Below are positions 21,994-32,634 of a stretch of 64,000 bases of DNA, piece by piece. Each line of letters begins with the position of its first letter. Within the stretch, counting starts at the first letter, position 1. The notes below the pieces were generated by a model, which was not told where the DNA came from, did no database searches, and saw only the letters and a list, made by a program, of their open reading frames with translations. The translations under genes and the position numbers were made by a program. Source of the DNA: Plantago ovata (taxonomy: Eukaryota; Streptophyta; Magnoliopsida; Lamiales; Plantaginaceae); contig CM051455.1 in NCBI GenBank assembly GCA_028274465.1, positions 72,646,985 to 72,710,984 on the forward strand, written 5' to 3'.

Positions 21994-22377
21994 ATGAATT
22001 CTGAGAAGAAGGTTATTCGTTACCGCCTAGTCGAAGGAGAGTTTAACCCGTATACCTCCGTTCCTGTTATTGGCGTTTACCCTGGATTCGTGATGGACAG
22101 GGTCGTACGTGAACGAGATCACTACTGGCTGGAAAACTTTAAGCTTCGAGATGAAATAGCAACGAAGGAAGCGGAAATCGGATTCCTTAAGACGGCTTTA
22201 CGCGCCGCAAAAGAACACTCTGGCTTTGTTTCGTTAACCGCATCCAACGTAGGCATCAAGATTCGCAGGAGGAAGGCTCGGAGGACGTTCCTCGAGGGTT
22301 GCGGACCATCACGTAGAGGGGAGAGTGAAGGCAAATCCGAAGAAGACCCCGAGGAGGACCCCTCTGAGGAAGAATGA
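21994..22377 (+). CDS. Small coiled-coil ORF ahead of gag (Tekay-type)
   Basis: 128 codons from ATG 21994, chosen because a splice-acceptor-like GCTTACAG lies just upstream. The middle (VYPGFVMDRVVRERDHYW, then charged heptad-like residues) predicts a coiled coil; the end is a basic stretch followed by a Glu-rich tail. A comparable ORF lies in the same place in the second Ty3 element (57304-58029). No known domain is recognised. It could be a regulatory or structural protein made from its own mRNA, or the first part of gag joined by splicing. Confidence 0.6.
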   Translation: MNSEKKVIRYRLVEGEFNPYTSVPVIGVYPGFVMDRVVRERDHYWLENFKLRDEIATKEAEIGFLKTALRAAKEHSGFVSLTASNVGIKIRRRKARRTFLEGCGPSRRGESEGKSEEDPEEDPSEEE

Positions 22378-22796
22378 GGAGATGCTCACGTGCCCGAACG
22401 ACGTTCCAAGGATGATGTCGAGGACGCTTATTAGGATATATGCCTTTTCGAGCACGTACCGAACTTCCTTGTTTTGCCAAGCGAGTTTTTGGTTCAGCCG
22501 ACTGAGATTGTTTATGCTTTTCCGTTTACTTGACTCTGTGGTTTTCTGTTTTCTCGCTAAGACGAGTAGAGACCGGTTTTCTTTTGTTTAATTGCATGCT
22601 TGGCTATTCTAAGACTTCGTTGATTTCTTGTTTTTGCGTTTTGTTTTGAAGTTCAAGGCATGTTTTCTTCTTCACTGCTCAGTTTATACCTGTTGTAGAA
22701 GATTAAGTACTGGCCTTAGTTCTTTGTTTTCTGCTCTTTTCAGAGTTAGCGATTCGAGGTTGTTAAATCAACTGCTAAGTAGTGCCCTTTGTTAGA
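22378..22796 (+). other. Spacer between small ORF and gag
   Basis: T-rich non-coding sequence ending in a strong acceptor-like GCTCTTTTCAG at about 22742, 55 bases before the gag ATG. It may be an intron. Confidence 0.45.
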
Positions 22797-23527
22797 ATGA
22801 GTCGCAGAAACACTCGTGGTGCCAGCAGCAATGGAAGTGGAGATGATCAGCATGCTAAAAATGGAGACCAAGTGGACCGTATCATCGCTGCTTTGGGGAA
22901 TTTCAGCGAGACCATTCGCCGCGCTGGAGCACCAGCACCACCTGTTTAGCCAGCTCCTCCGCCACCACCACCGATCCAGACCATCGATCAAGCTGTGGAA
23001 CAATTCACTCGTTTCCATCCTGAAAGGTTCGAGGGAACACCTGATGCCCATAAGGATGAGCTCTGGATCGAAGGTATGGAGAACTTATTCTCGATCCTGC
23101 ACTATCCGGACGAGAGGAAGATCGAGCTTGCTGCTTTCCAGTTCGTGGGAGCCGCCAGGAACTGGTTGAGGACCGTGAATGCAAGATGGAGGCAAGAGGG
23201 AGTTGCTCGTACCTGGGAGAATTTCACCAAGGACTTCATGTTTGGAAAAGACAGGGCTTATGTTTGGCTTGTGGGAGTAAGGATCACAAGGTTAGCCACT
23301 GTCCGAACCGTCATGCCATTGTCAAGGGAGGAAGACCAGGCGACTATGCTCCGAGAAATGATGGAAAGGATACTATGGCAAAGCCCCGGGTTTTCAGCAT
23401 AGGTGGTCATGAAGTTCCTGACACCCCGAATGTGGTTGAAGGTACGCTACTGATCGCTCAAACTTCTTCTAAAGCTTTACTTGATCCTTGTGCTACGCAT
23501 TCATTTATTGCTGAAGTATTTGCTTAG
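22797..23527 (+). pseudogene. Tekay-type gag with zinc knuckle, start of protease
   Basis: ATG 22797 opens MSRRNTRGASSN. A TAG at about 22947 lies before PAPPPPPP. The gag core follows (FHPERFEGTPDAHKDELW, then LAAFQFVGAARNWL). Near 23240 roughly half of gag is missing and the frame shifts. The zinc knuckle CLACGSKDHKVSHC (CX2CX4HX4C) lies at 23261-23302. The protease motif reads LLDPCATHSF, with Cys in place of the usual Gly after Asp-Pro. The copy cannot make a full Gag. Confidence 0.8.
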
Positions 23528-24673
23528 TCACTCGTTTTACCATACAAAGTATTACCCTACGCTTTAGAAGTATGTACGCCTTTCAGAGCTAGTTTAATCA
23601 CTAAGAAGTTCGTTGAGCGATGCGAGATTTCCATCCTAGGAAGAACTTTCCCTGCTGACCTTATATTTCTACCTCTATCAACCTACGATGTTATTCTGGG
23701 TATGGATTGGCTGTCCGAGCACTACGTGCAACTGGATTGTCGAACCAAGGCTATATCCCTGGGAAAACCTGGAGAGGAGAAAGTCGTGTGGAAAGGAGAT
23801 AAGAGAAAGGATGAGAAGTTTCTACTGTCTGCCATGGAAGCTAGGAGGCTGTACGTGGAGGGTGTTACCTTCTTTTTGGCGTATCTGATCAATAAACCCA
23901 AAGATCAACCAAAAATCGAGGAAGTTAGGGTGGTTAAGGAGTTCAAGGGTGTTTTCCCTGAGAAGCTGCATTCCGTACCCCCTGAACGAGAAGTGGAGTT
24001 TAGTATTGATCTGGTACCTAGCACTGCACCCATTTCGAAGTCACCTTATAGGATGGCACCTGCTGAACTTAAGTAGCTTAAGACTCAACTACAAGATCTG
24101 GTGGATAACGGTTTTGTGAGACCTAGTTCTTCGCCTTGGGGATCACCGGTTCTGTTCGTAAAGAAGAAGGATGGTAGTATGAGGATGTGCATCGACTTTC
24201 GAGGCTTGAACCAAGTCACTATCAAGAACAAGTACCCCCTGCCTCGTATTGAGGAACTTTTCGATCAGTTGGAAGGTTCGAAAGTTTACTCAAAGCTTGA
24301 TCTGCAAAAAGGCTATTATCAAGTTAGGGTATGGGAAAAAGACATACCTAAGACTGCCCTGAACTCGAGGTATGGACATTACGAGTTTGTGGTGATGCCG
24401 TTTGGCCTTACGAATGCCCCAGCTGTGTTCATGGATTTGATGCACCGAGTTTTTCAGCCGTATCTGGATCAGTTTGTTGTTGTTTTCATCGATGACATTC
24501 TAGTTTACTCAAAATCCAAAGAGGATCATGAGAAACATCTTCGAATTGTCCTGGAAACTCTTCAGGAAAACAAGTTGTATGCCAAATTCAGCAAGTGTGA
24601 ATTTTTGCTAGATAAAGTAGCCTTTTTAGGGCACAATATCTCTGCAGAAGGCCTGAATCTGTCACTGAGGTGA
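23528..24673 (+). pseudogene. Tekay-type protease end and reverse transcriptase
   Basis: ILGMDWLSEHYVQLDC marks the protease C-terminus. RT begins near 24000 with PPEREVEFSIDLVP, then [38 protein letters not shown], and the active site [11 protein letters not shown] at about 24488. Stops occur at 23525 and 24074. Reading is lost after GHNISAEG, where sequence encoding the RT-RNase H connection is deleted. Confidence 0.85.
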
Positions 24674-24800
24674 GGAGTTTTCTCGGTTTGGCTGGTTACT
24701 ATCGCCGTTTTGTGAAGGATTGGAAGAGACCTGAATCTGTCACTGAGGTGAGGAGTTTTCTCGGTTTGGCTGGTTACTATCGCCGTTTTGTGAAGGATTA
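24655..24800 (+). repeat. Tandem duplication in pol
   Basis: A block beginning CCTGAATCTGTCACTGAGG and running to TTTTGTGAAGGAT occurs twice, at 24653-24719 and 24731-24797, joined by TGGAAGAGA. It shifts the frame and accompanies the deletion after RT. Confidence 0.8.
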
Positions 24801-24819
24801 TTCGAAGATAGCTTGACCC

Positions 24820-26209
24820 TTGTCCTCTTTAACAGGGAAAAATCCTATGTTCGTATGGAGTGACAAGTGTGAGGAAAGCTTCGAGGAGCTGAAGAAGAGA
24901 CTGACCACTGCCCCTATACTAGCTCTTCCCGAGGGAACCAACGACTTTATAGTCTACACTGATGCTTCAAAGGAAGGTTTGGGTTGTGTACTGATGCAAC
25001 GAGAAAAGGTGATCACATATGCTTCGAGGAAGTTGAAGCCATATGAAAGAAATTACCCAACCCATGATCTTGAGCTAGCTGCTATAGTCTTTGCTTTGGG
25101 AAAGTGGAGACACTATCTTTATGGTCCTGAGTTCACCATCCTCACGGATCATAAGAGCTTGAAGTATGTGTTTACCCAAAAGGAGTTGAACATGAGACAA
25201 CAACGATGGATGGACTTTCTGGGCGATTACACTTGTACCATTCGATACCATCCTGGTAAGGCCAATGTGGTCGCTGATGCCTTAAGTCGTAGGGTACACC
25301 TGTCAAATCTCGAAGTGTCCAACTTTTCTTGTATGTTCGCCAATATCACTTTGAGGTATGAGCTGGCAGGCAGAATTCTTGAGGCTCAAGAGCATGATGA
25401 AGAGCTTCAAGATATCAAGGCACATATTACCGAACCTCGCAATGCGAAATTCTCTATTGATGAGAATGGAGCCCTAAGGTTTCAAGGTAGATTGTGTGTA
25501 CCTTCTGATGAAGAACTTAGACGACTAATTTTGGAGGAAGCTCATAAGTCTAAGTATTCGATGCATCCTGGAGGAAACAAGATGTATGAGGATTTGAAGA
25601 AAGTTTACTGGTGGACCCATATGAAGCGAGATGTTGCACAGTTTGTGCAAAGTTGTCTGGTCTGCCAGCAAGTGAAGGCTGAGCACCAGAAACCGGGAGG
25701 TTTACTACAACCACTCGAGATTCCACAGTGGAAATGGGAGATGATCACTATGGATTTTGTGACTGGTCTACCGGTAGCTAGGGGTGGTTTTGATAGTGTT
25801 TGGGTTATTGTCGATAGGTTGACAAAATCGGCATATTTTCTACCTGTTAAAACCACCTACACATCCTAGAAGTTAGCCGAAGTCTATCGCGATGAGATAA
25901 TTAGGCTTCATGGCACTCCGGTGAGCATTGTATCTGATAGAGATTCGAAGTTTGTCTCGAGATTTTGGAAGCAAGTACATGAAGGCTTAGGTACTAAGTT
26001 GAATTTTAGTACCGCAGAACATCCGCAGACAGATGGTCAATCCGAAAGGACCATTCAAACTCTAGAGGATCTTTTGAGATTGTGTGTGCTGGATCACCAA
26101 CGAAGCAGGGCACAACATTTTCCATTGGTGGAGTATGCTTATAACAACAGTTATCAAGCATCGATTGGTATGGCACCGTTCGAGGCACTGTATGGTCGGA
26201 AGTGTAGAT
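24820..26209 (+). pseudogene. Tekay-type RNase H and integrase (split)
   Basis: RNase H reads [36 protein letters not shown] and [10 protein letters not shown]. Integrase follows with the zinc region HPGGNKMYEDLKKVYWW and CLVCQQVKAEH, and the core MDFVTGLPV and VSDRDSKF. A stop lies at 25867. The frame ends at EALYGRKCR, where the GAG-protease element inserted; it continues at 32635 (next entry) after the duplicated TAGAT. Confidence 0.85.
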
Positions 26210-27470
26210 TGATGAATGTGTATTTTACACTTTCATTCGAGTCTTTTTCACCTATTTTAGCTATCCTCTATATTAATTTAGCTATATTTTAGTACATTTT
26301 ATTAGAATAGTGTCACGTTTCCCTTTAGATTTTATTTTACAGGTTTTGGTTGAAATTCGTAGATTTCTGAGCAATTATATTGAAGTTGACAAGGAATTGG
26401 TGTCCCATAAGCCTATTTGGAGTATCTGAAGGTTTCCGGATAGGATTTGGAGTCTAGGGGTTGAATCTGGAGGTTAGAAGGCCACTAGAAGTCAGAAACC
26501 GAGTCCGAAAAGGTGAAGAAATCCAAATCCGCGTCGAAAAACGCGGAATTCCGCGAAAAAGACTGGGGGCGAACCGCCCCAACCTGCGGCGAACCGCCCA
26601 AGAGTTTATTCGGGGCCTATATATAGTGCTCAGTTTTCTCTCCGAAAATCATATATTTCCAGACCTACTTTCTCACCTCTCTCTATAGTTTTAGGTAGGA
26701 ACTTCCCGGGGCCTGTCCTGGGAGTTCCGTAGCTTAGGGGATACTTTTTCATAGCAGTTTGGAGCTCGTAGGACCGCAATCATCCGGAGATTGACAACCT
26801 TTGGTAACTTTGTATCTTACAGTTTTATTCTACTTATTTTATATTCTTTCAACATGTTTTCTTCTATGATTTATGTTGATTGCATGCCTATTATGAGTAG
26901 CTAAATTTATCATTGGTGGTAGTATGTGAATTCTTTGCGAAGGGAAGATAATCATGCTAATGGCTATATCGCGCATTATACTCCGTGTCATTGCTTTATT
27001 TCGTTGATCAGTTGTAACCAAAATTCTCGTATGTTGTATTGATTATTATGCACAATTGGACACTAGTCGACAATCAGACCAATTATCTTCGTAGTGTTGA
27101 ATAATTACGAAACACATTAGGACAATCGTGATTGACTAGTCAGACCAAATTATTTTCGTAGTGCTTAATACTTGCAACAGGACACTAGATTGATTCAAAG
27201 ATCTCTATGCAAGACCGAGGAATTTATGCATGATTATCAACCCGTTATGCTAAGAAGGACCATACTATCACCAATCTCCATTATCTGCTAGAAACCCCCT
27301 ATTGCTATGTCTGCTGTTTAATATTCTCTTGCTAAATAGATAAAGCTAGTTATAGTCCTGAGAGAACGACACTCGAGTCATTCTACTGCTACACTACGGT
27401 TTTCGTTGTAGTTGTGGATTGCCTTTGGCTAAATAACAAATTTATTTGATTGACCTTGACACGTTCATCA
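26210..27470 (+). repeat. Athila-like 5' LTR of GAG-protease element
   Basis: It starts TGATGAATGTG and ends GACACGTTCATCA, and is flanked by TAGAT (26205-26209). It differs from the 3' LTR (31377-32629) by about 17 substitutions and one 8-base indel counted by eye. GC palindromes lie at 26563-26600 and TATATATAG at 26618-26626. Confidence 0.93.
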
Positions 27471-27473
27471 AAT

Positions 27474-27490
27474 TGGCGCCGTTGCCGGGG
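27474..27490 (+). other. Primer-binding site, tRNA-Asp type
   Basis: TGGCGCCGTTGCCGGGG, exactly complementary to the 3' end of plant tRNA-Asp, three bases after the LTR. Confidence 0.9.
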
Positions 27491-27633
27491 ACTATACTCC
27501 TTTTTTCTGTTTAAATTGTTTATATTTACAGCTTTAGATTCCTAATTCTATTAGTTTTAGTTTTCCTTTTTAATCTCTCTCTGATACTGCTTTCCTAGTT
27601 TGTTTCTAATCACCTTTCCTAGTCTGTTACAGA

Positions 27634-29490
27634 TTGTGTATGCCGCATACACGTTCTACAGGAACACCGCTTGCTGATTCAATTGCTGAGATCGATAGAG
27701 TCTACCACCAGAGAAGGCGACTACTTGAAAGGCGCGCACTAGAGGAAATAGAGGAAACCGATTTCTCTGAATCTCTACTTAGTGTCTTCAAGGAAATCGA
27801 CGGAATGGCAGAAGCTAGACCACTGAAGGCATGGGTACAACCCACCAATGATCGTATGAGGGGACCGACGATTGTTCTTTCGTCTGCAACCCGAGATCTG
27901 GAGATCAAGAACCACGCATTCCAACAACTTCCGAGATTCTATGGCTTATCCAGGGAAGATGTGATGGGGTACTTGCACGATATCGATGATTTCGTCAACC
28001 AACTCCCACGACCCGGAGCTGACATAACAACGGATGAGTTGAGGATGAAGGTTTTTGCTATGGGACTTGGCGATAGAGCCAAATCATGGCTGAGTTCTCT
28101 ACCAGCCGGCTCGCTGGACACTTGGGAAAAGGTATTTTCAGCTTTCATGGAGAAATACTTCCCTCACACCTTGACTACCGCGCTTAAGGCGCAGATCACT
28201 GGATTCAAGCAGGACAATGATGAGACCATCTACACCGCGTTCGAGAGGTTCCAAGATCTCACGAACAAGTGCCCTCACCATGGTTTTGAACTTTTCGACC
28301 TAGTCCAACACTTCTACAATGGACTAACCTTCGAGAACCAACAAGTGGTGGATTTCCAATGCCGAGGCAATATTTGGGAGGAAGCCGCAGAAGCCGTCTG
28401 GGCTGTTTTCGAAACGCTGGCTAAGGGTTCGCAATTGAAGGACCCAAGAGCAATGGTTAGGAGACGTGGACCTGAAGCTCCACCGACTCAAGAAGCCCCG
28501 ATGTATAGGGGGAATGGGGATCAATTTGAGTGCTTTACCAACGAATTGAAGCAAGTCCTCAAGAGCGCCACCGGAACAACTGTTTCGAACGAAGTATGCC
28601 AAATATGCAAGAACTATGGGCATGGGGCCCATATGTGTAGATCGGAGCTGGCATACGATGATGGCAACTGGGCTCGAGGAGGCGAAGAAGAAGCCTTTGC
28701 TACGGAGTTTGGCACTCAAGAAGTTAGCTACGGACAAGACGGTAGGAATCCTCGAGGTGGATTCTGGACAAGAGGATACCGTAACAATCAAGGATATGCA
28801 CCGGCTAACCAAACTTATGTAACTAACCAAGACCGTAGTAGGCTGAACTATGGTAATGATCACTGCGAAAACCCCGCTCCAAAAGAGCCACCGAAGTGGA
28901 AGTCGGCTCAACTGATGGAAAACTTGCAAAAGTTGGTTGATCACACACAAAGTTTTCTCAAACGTTATGAAGAAGATTCTGAGAAGACTAGGGCAAGGCT
29001 CGATAGGTTGGAAGAGAGCACTAGGCTTGCCCATCAAAAGATGCAAGAGTTGATCGACCGAGGAGCAAGTAGGGAACAAGGCAAACTGCCTACCAACACT
29101 ATGAAGACGAAATTGTCTGGTGATGTACCTGACGAAATCACCATCAGGAAGGCCGTTAGGTGCGAGTGTTGCATGAAGGAAGAACTTCTGCAGGCTGAGG
29201 AAGAAGAGAAGGACCTTGGTTCTGACGCAAGTAATGAGGAGCAAGAGGATCCCGAACCACTCACTAAAAGTTTCGATATTAAGGTAGGGATTGGTGAGCT
29301 TGAAGATGTCCGTGCCACACTAGACACGGGATCCTACTCAAACATAATTCCTTTGAATGTGTTTGAAAAGATCAACCGTGGAAAACTATCTGAGCAAAGG
29401 GCTATTGTGCGTCTGGCGGATGGATCCTTTATGAGACCCGAGGGCGTTGTGAAAAATGTGTTGGTCAAGATTGGTGAAGCATCTATATAA
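27634..29490 (+). CDS. Athila-like Gag with zinc knuckle and start of protease
   Basis: 618 codons with no internal stop. An in-frame upstream codon opens the frame; ATG at 27640 or 27802 are alternative starts. Residues of about 85-260 are the retrotransposon Gag core (AKSWLSSLPAGSLDTWEKV, ALKAQITGFKQ). The zinc knuckle CQICKNYGHGAHMC lies at about 28597-28638. A Gln/Lys-rich coiled segment follows, then the protease active site ATLDTGSYSNIIP at about 29316-29354. Gag would assemble the particle and the protease process it. The stop at 29488 separates the last third of the protease (next entry). No pol follows before the 3' LTR, so the element must borrow reverse transcriptase and integrase. 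Confidence 0.85.
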   Translation: MCMPHTRSTGTPLADSIAEIDRVYHQRRRLLERRALEEIEETDFSESLLSVFKEIDGMAEARPLKAWVQPTNDRMRGPTIVLSSATRDLEIKNHAFQQLPRFYGLSREDVMGYLHDIDDFVNQLPRPGADITTDELRMKVFAMGLGDRAKSWLSSLPAGSLDTWEKVFSAFMEKYFPHTLTTALKAQITGFKQDNDETIYTAFERFQDLTNKCPHHGFELFDLVQHFYNGLTFENQQVVDFQCRGNIWEEAAEAVWAVFETLAKGSQLKDPRAMVRRRGPEAPPTQEAPMYRGNGDQFECFTNELKQVLKSATGTTVSNEVCQICKNYGHGAHMCRSELAYDDGNWARGGEEEAFATEFGTQEVSYGQDGRNPRGGFWTRGYRNNQGYAPANQTYVTNQDRSRLNYGNDHCENPAPKEPPKWKSAQLMENLQKLVDHTQSFLKRYEEDSEKTRARLDRLEESTRLAHQKMQELIDRGASREQGKLPTNTMKTKLSGDVPDEITIRKAVRCECCMKEELLQAEEEEKDLGSDASNEEQEDPEPLTKSFDIKVGIGELEDVRATLDTGSYSNIIPLNVFEKINRGKLSEQRAIVRLADGSFMRPEGVVKNVLVKIGEASI

Positions 29491-29790
29491 ACCAATTTTG
29501 TAGTTATGCCGGCATCTGCACCTGGGACGGGGGATGTCATACTCTTAGGGCAAACGTTCTTGACTAAACTACGCTCCGTGATGGACATCTACCAAAGAAC
29601 TTGCACCATCGAAGTGGATGGCAAGCAACACGTGTTGCAAGCCCTACCTGATCCACCTGAACCGCCTGATATTTCTTTCACTATTCACTACTGTGGTCTT
29701 GCAGCCTATATTCTTTCTTATTCACAGGTTCGTGAAAGGGAAAGGAGATCAATGAAGGGGAAGCCTAGTACCCGCAAAAAGAAGAGATAG
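29491..29790 (+). CDS. Protease C-terminal part
   Basis: In frame with the upstream Gag-protease after one TAA. It contains VILLGQTFLTKLRSVMDIYQ, typical of the second half of a retropepsin, and a basic tail (RKKKR) before TAG. Either a single nonsense mutation or suppression at 29488 splits the protein. Confidence 0.7.
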   Translation, partial: TNFVVMPASAPGTGDVILLGQTFLTKLRSVMDIYQRTCTIEVDGKQHVLQALPDPPEPPDISFTIHYCGLAAYILSYSQVRERERRSMKGKPSTRKKKR

Positions 29791-29834
29791 GCGCAGACAG
29801 GAGTCTAGTCAAAGACTTTAAACAATGACGCTAT

Positions 29835-29850
29835 CCGGGAGGCAACCCGG
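29835..29850 (+). other. CCGGG hairpin after protease
   Basis: Stem CCGGG/CCCGG with loop AGGCAA, 45 bases after the protease stop. Confidence 0.6.
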
Positions 29851-30443
29851 AATTTTTATCGCTTTCTTTACCGCTTTAGATTTTATCTCACGAGTTTGAT
29901 TGAGTATTATAGGTCTCTTATACAAGCATTAGCTCTCACCTTGGATCCACTTTCGGCGTTCGGGACGAGCGACGACGTTCAGGTTTGGGGAGGAGGTTAT
30001 CGCTGGTTATCTCTATACTTATCTTGCTTATGAAAAACTCGTGAAATTTTTTGCATTTGCACGTTTACTGCTTTCCTAGGATAGTTTTGCATGTTTTATA
30101 TGGAGTTTATTGCAGAATTTTTTGAACTTTTTTATTGGGTAGATCAACTAGCTATGCCATTAATCGTATGCTTCATCTCTATGAATTTGTTTGAGGTTTT
30201 TCTCGCTTGGCTTGTCACATTTATGTATTGCACTTAGTGAAGCATGGTAGTCTCGACATCACTTAGTGGTGTTTTCTCTACTGCGGTTCACGAAGGCCTT
30301 TATAATAGGATGATGCATGTTAGGGTCTTATGGTTGTTTCCCGAGTAATTATGTACCTAAGAGGCAACAAGTCTTCACCATGCTTTGAGATTGCTAAATG
30401 CCTAGGAAGGAGGTAGTGTGAGGTTGTGTGATCCTTTGTTTAT

Positions 30444-30465
30444 AACCTATTCTTCCGAATAGGTT
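30444..30465 (+). other. Twin hairpin 1
   Basis: Stem AACCTATTC / GAATAGGTT, loop TTCC. Perfect 9-bp stem. Confidence 0.75.
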
Positions 30466-30556
30466 AGGGGAGGGGGTTACACCATCATAGACTTGTTTCT
30501 GTTTTTCATTTTCGTATCGTGAGTTTATTTTTCCCTTTTCGTAAATTTTGTACTCC

Positions 30557-30578
30557 AACCTATTCTTTCGAATAGGTT
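30557..30578 (+). other. Twin hairpin 2
   Basis: Stem AACCTATTC / GAATAGGTT, loop TTTC. Spacing of 113 bases from hairpin 1. Confidence 0.75.
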
Positions 30579-30617
30579 TGGGGAAGTCGTGTGAGTCATT
30601 TTGTTATGCTACTGCTG

Positions 30618-30770
30618 GCTAGAAAAAAAAATCGAAAAAAAAAGAAAGAAAAATTCCAGAAAAAATAAAGAGAGAAAAAGAAAAAGAAAAAAAAGAATCT
30701 GGAAAAAAAAAAAAAGAAAAAAAAGAGAAGACCCCAAAAGAGCAAAGAAGGGTCCAAAAAAGAAAGCCAA
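30618..30770 (+). repeat. Long A/G tract
   Basis: About 150 bases of almost only A and G, 40 bases after twin hairpin 2. Confidence 0.8.
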
Positions 30771-31376
30771 ATAGAAGTTTAGCAAAGTTTGAGTCTTTTC
30801 CATTTTTGTGTTGTTCGTAATCGTGTTGTACTTTTCTATTTTTTATCTCTTTTGTGTTGAGAGTCATCTGTTCTAGACCACCCTCGTCCTACCATTCAGG
30901 AAGTGGTAAATAGCTTAAGACTTTACTTGAGAGATGGGTAGAATAGGGGAGAGTTATCTTTTATAGGGAACCCTCCTTCGTTTGATGAGAGCCAGTACTG
31001 GTTCGACCTCTTTTGAGGGAAAGTCTTAACATGGTGGAACAGCAGTAAGTCCTCAATTTCATAGGCACGGGGCAACCATTCGTATCTTAGCATGCTTCAT
31101 TACGTCGTCACTGACTAGGTCCAGGTAGAGAATGTTACGAGAGACTATCTTGTCTTGACATAAGTGCTTATGTGGATGTGTATAAGTCAATCGAGGTATT
31201 CTTCAACCTATATTCATGCTTTGATTCATATGCTTTTTGTTCATATGTTATTTGATAGATTCAGTAGATTAGTTCTTTTTATTTGGCATGTAACTCCATT
31301 TTGTGTCTTGCATGTTTTTTGTATTAGAGTCTGGCTTAGTTGCTTGAGGACAAGCAAAGGTTCGGTTTGGGGAGTT

Positions 31377-32629
31377 TGATGAATGTGTATTTTACACTAT
31401 CATTCTAGTCTTTTTCACCTATTTTAGCTATCCTCTATGTTAATTTAGCTATATTTTAGTACATTTTATTAGAATAGTGTCACGTTTCCCTTTAGATTTT
31501 ATTTTACAGGTTTTGGTTGAAATTCGTAGATTTCTGAGCAATTATATTGAAGTTGACAAGCAATTGGTGTCCCAGAAGCCTATTTGGAGTATCTGAAGGT
31601 TTCCGGATAGGATTTGGAGTCTAGGGGTCGAATCTGGAGGTTAGAAGGCCACTAGAAGTCAGAAACCGAGTCCGAAAAGGTGAAGAAATCCAAATCCGCG
31701 TCGAAAAACGCGGAATTCCGCGAAAAAGACGGGGGGCGAACCGCCCCAACCTGCGGCGAACCGCCCAAGAGTTTATTCGGGGCCTATATATAGTGCTCAG
31801 TTTTCTCTCCGAAAATTATATATTTCCAGACCTACTTTCTCACCTCTCTCTATAGTTTTAGGTAGGAACTTCCCGGGGCCTGTCCTGGGAGTTCCGTAGC
31901 TTAGGGGATACTTTTTCATAGCAGTTTGGAGCTCGTAGGACCGCAATCATCCGGAGATTGACAACCTTTGGTAACTTTGTATCTTACAGTTTTATTCTAC
32001 TTATTTTATATTCTTTCAACATGTTTTCTTCTATGATTTATGTTGATTGCATGCCTATTATGAGTAGCTAAACTTATCATTGGTGGTAGTATGTGAATTC
32101 TTTGCGAAGGGAAGATAATCATGCTAATGGCTATATCGCGCATTATACTCCGTGTCATTGCTTTATTTCGTTGATTAGTTGTAACCAAAATTCTCGTATG
32201 TTGTATTGATTATTATGCACAATTGGACACTAGTCGACCATCAGACCAATTATCTTCGTAGTGTTGAATAATTACGGAACACATTAGGACAATCGTGATT
32301 GACTAGTCAGACCAAATTATCTTCGTAGTGCTTAATACTTGCAACAGGACACTAGATTGATTCAAAGAACTCTATGCAAGACCGAGGAATTTATGCATGA
32401 TTATCAACCCGTTATGCTAAGAAGGACCATACTATCACCAATCTCCATTATCTGCTAGAAACCCCCTGTCTGTTGTTTAATATTCTCTTGCTAAATAGAT
32501 AAAGCTAGTTATAGTCCTGAGAGAAAGACACTCGAGTCATTCTACTGCTACACTACGGTTTTCGTTGTAGTTGTGGATTGCCTTTGGCTAAATAACAAAT
32601 TTATTTGATTAACCTTGACACGTTCATCA
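31377..32629 (+). repeat. Athila-like 3' LTR of GAG-protease element
   Basis: TGATGAATGTG to GTTCATCA, followed by TAGAT (32630-32634), which duplicates the 5' flank. GC palindromes at 31730-31768. Confidence 0.93.
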
Positions 32630-32634
32630 TAGAT

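Larger units (their letters stand above)
29791..31376 (+). other. Non-coding 3' internal region with hairpins and purine tract
   Basis: No long ORF. It holds a CCGGG-AGGCAA-CCCGG hairpin (29835-29850), two 9-bp-stem hairpins (30444-30465, 30557-30578), an A/G tract (30618-30770) and the PPT GGTTTGGGGAGTT ending at 31376. It is colinear with the minus-strand element at 6372-7902. Confidence 0.75.

Noticed and set aside
28324..29244. 306-codon minus-strand ORF
   Set aside because: Exact antisense of the Gag core; composition is a reflection of the sense codons and no domain is visible.
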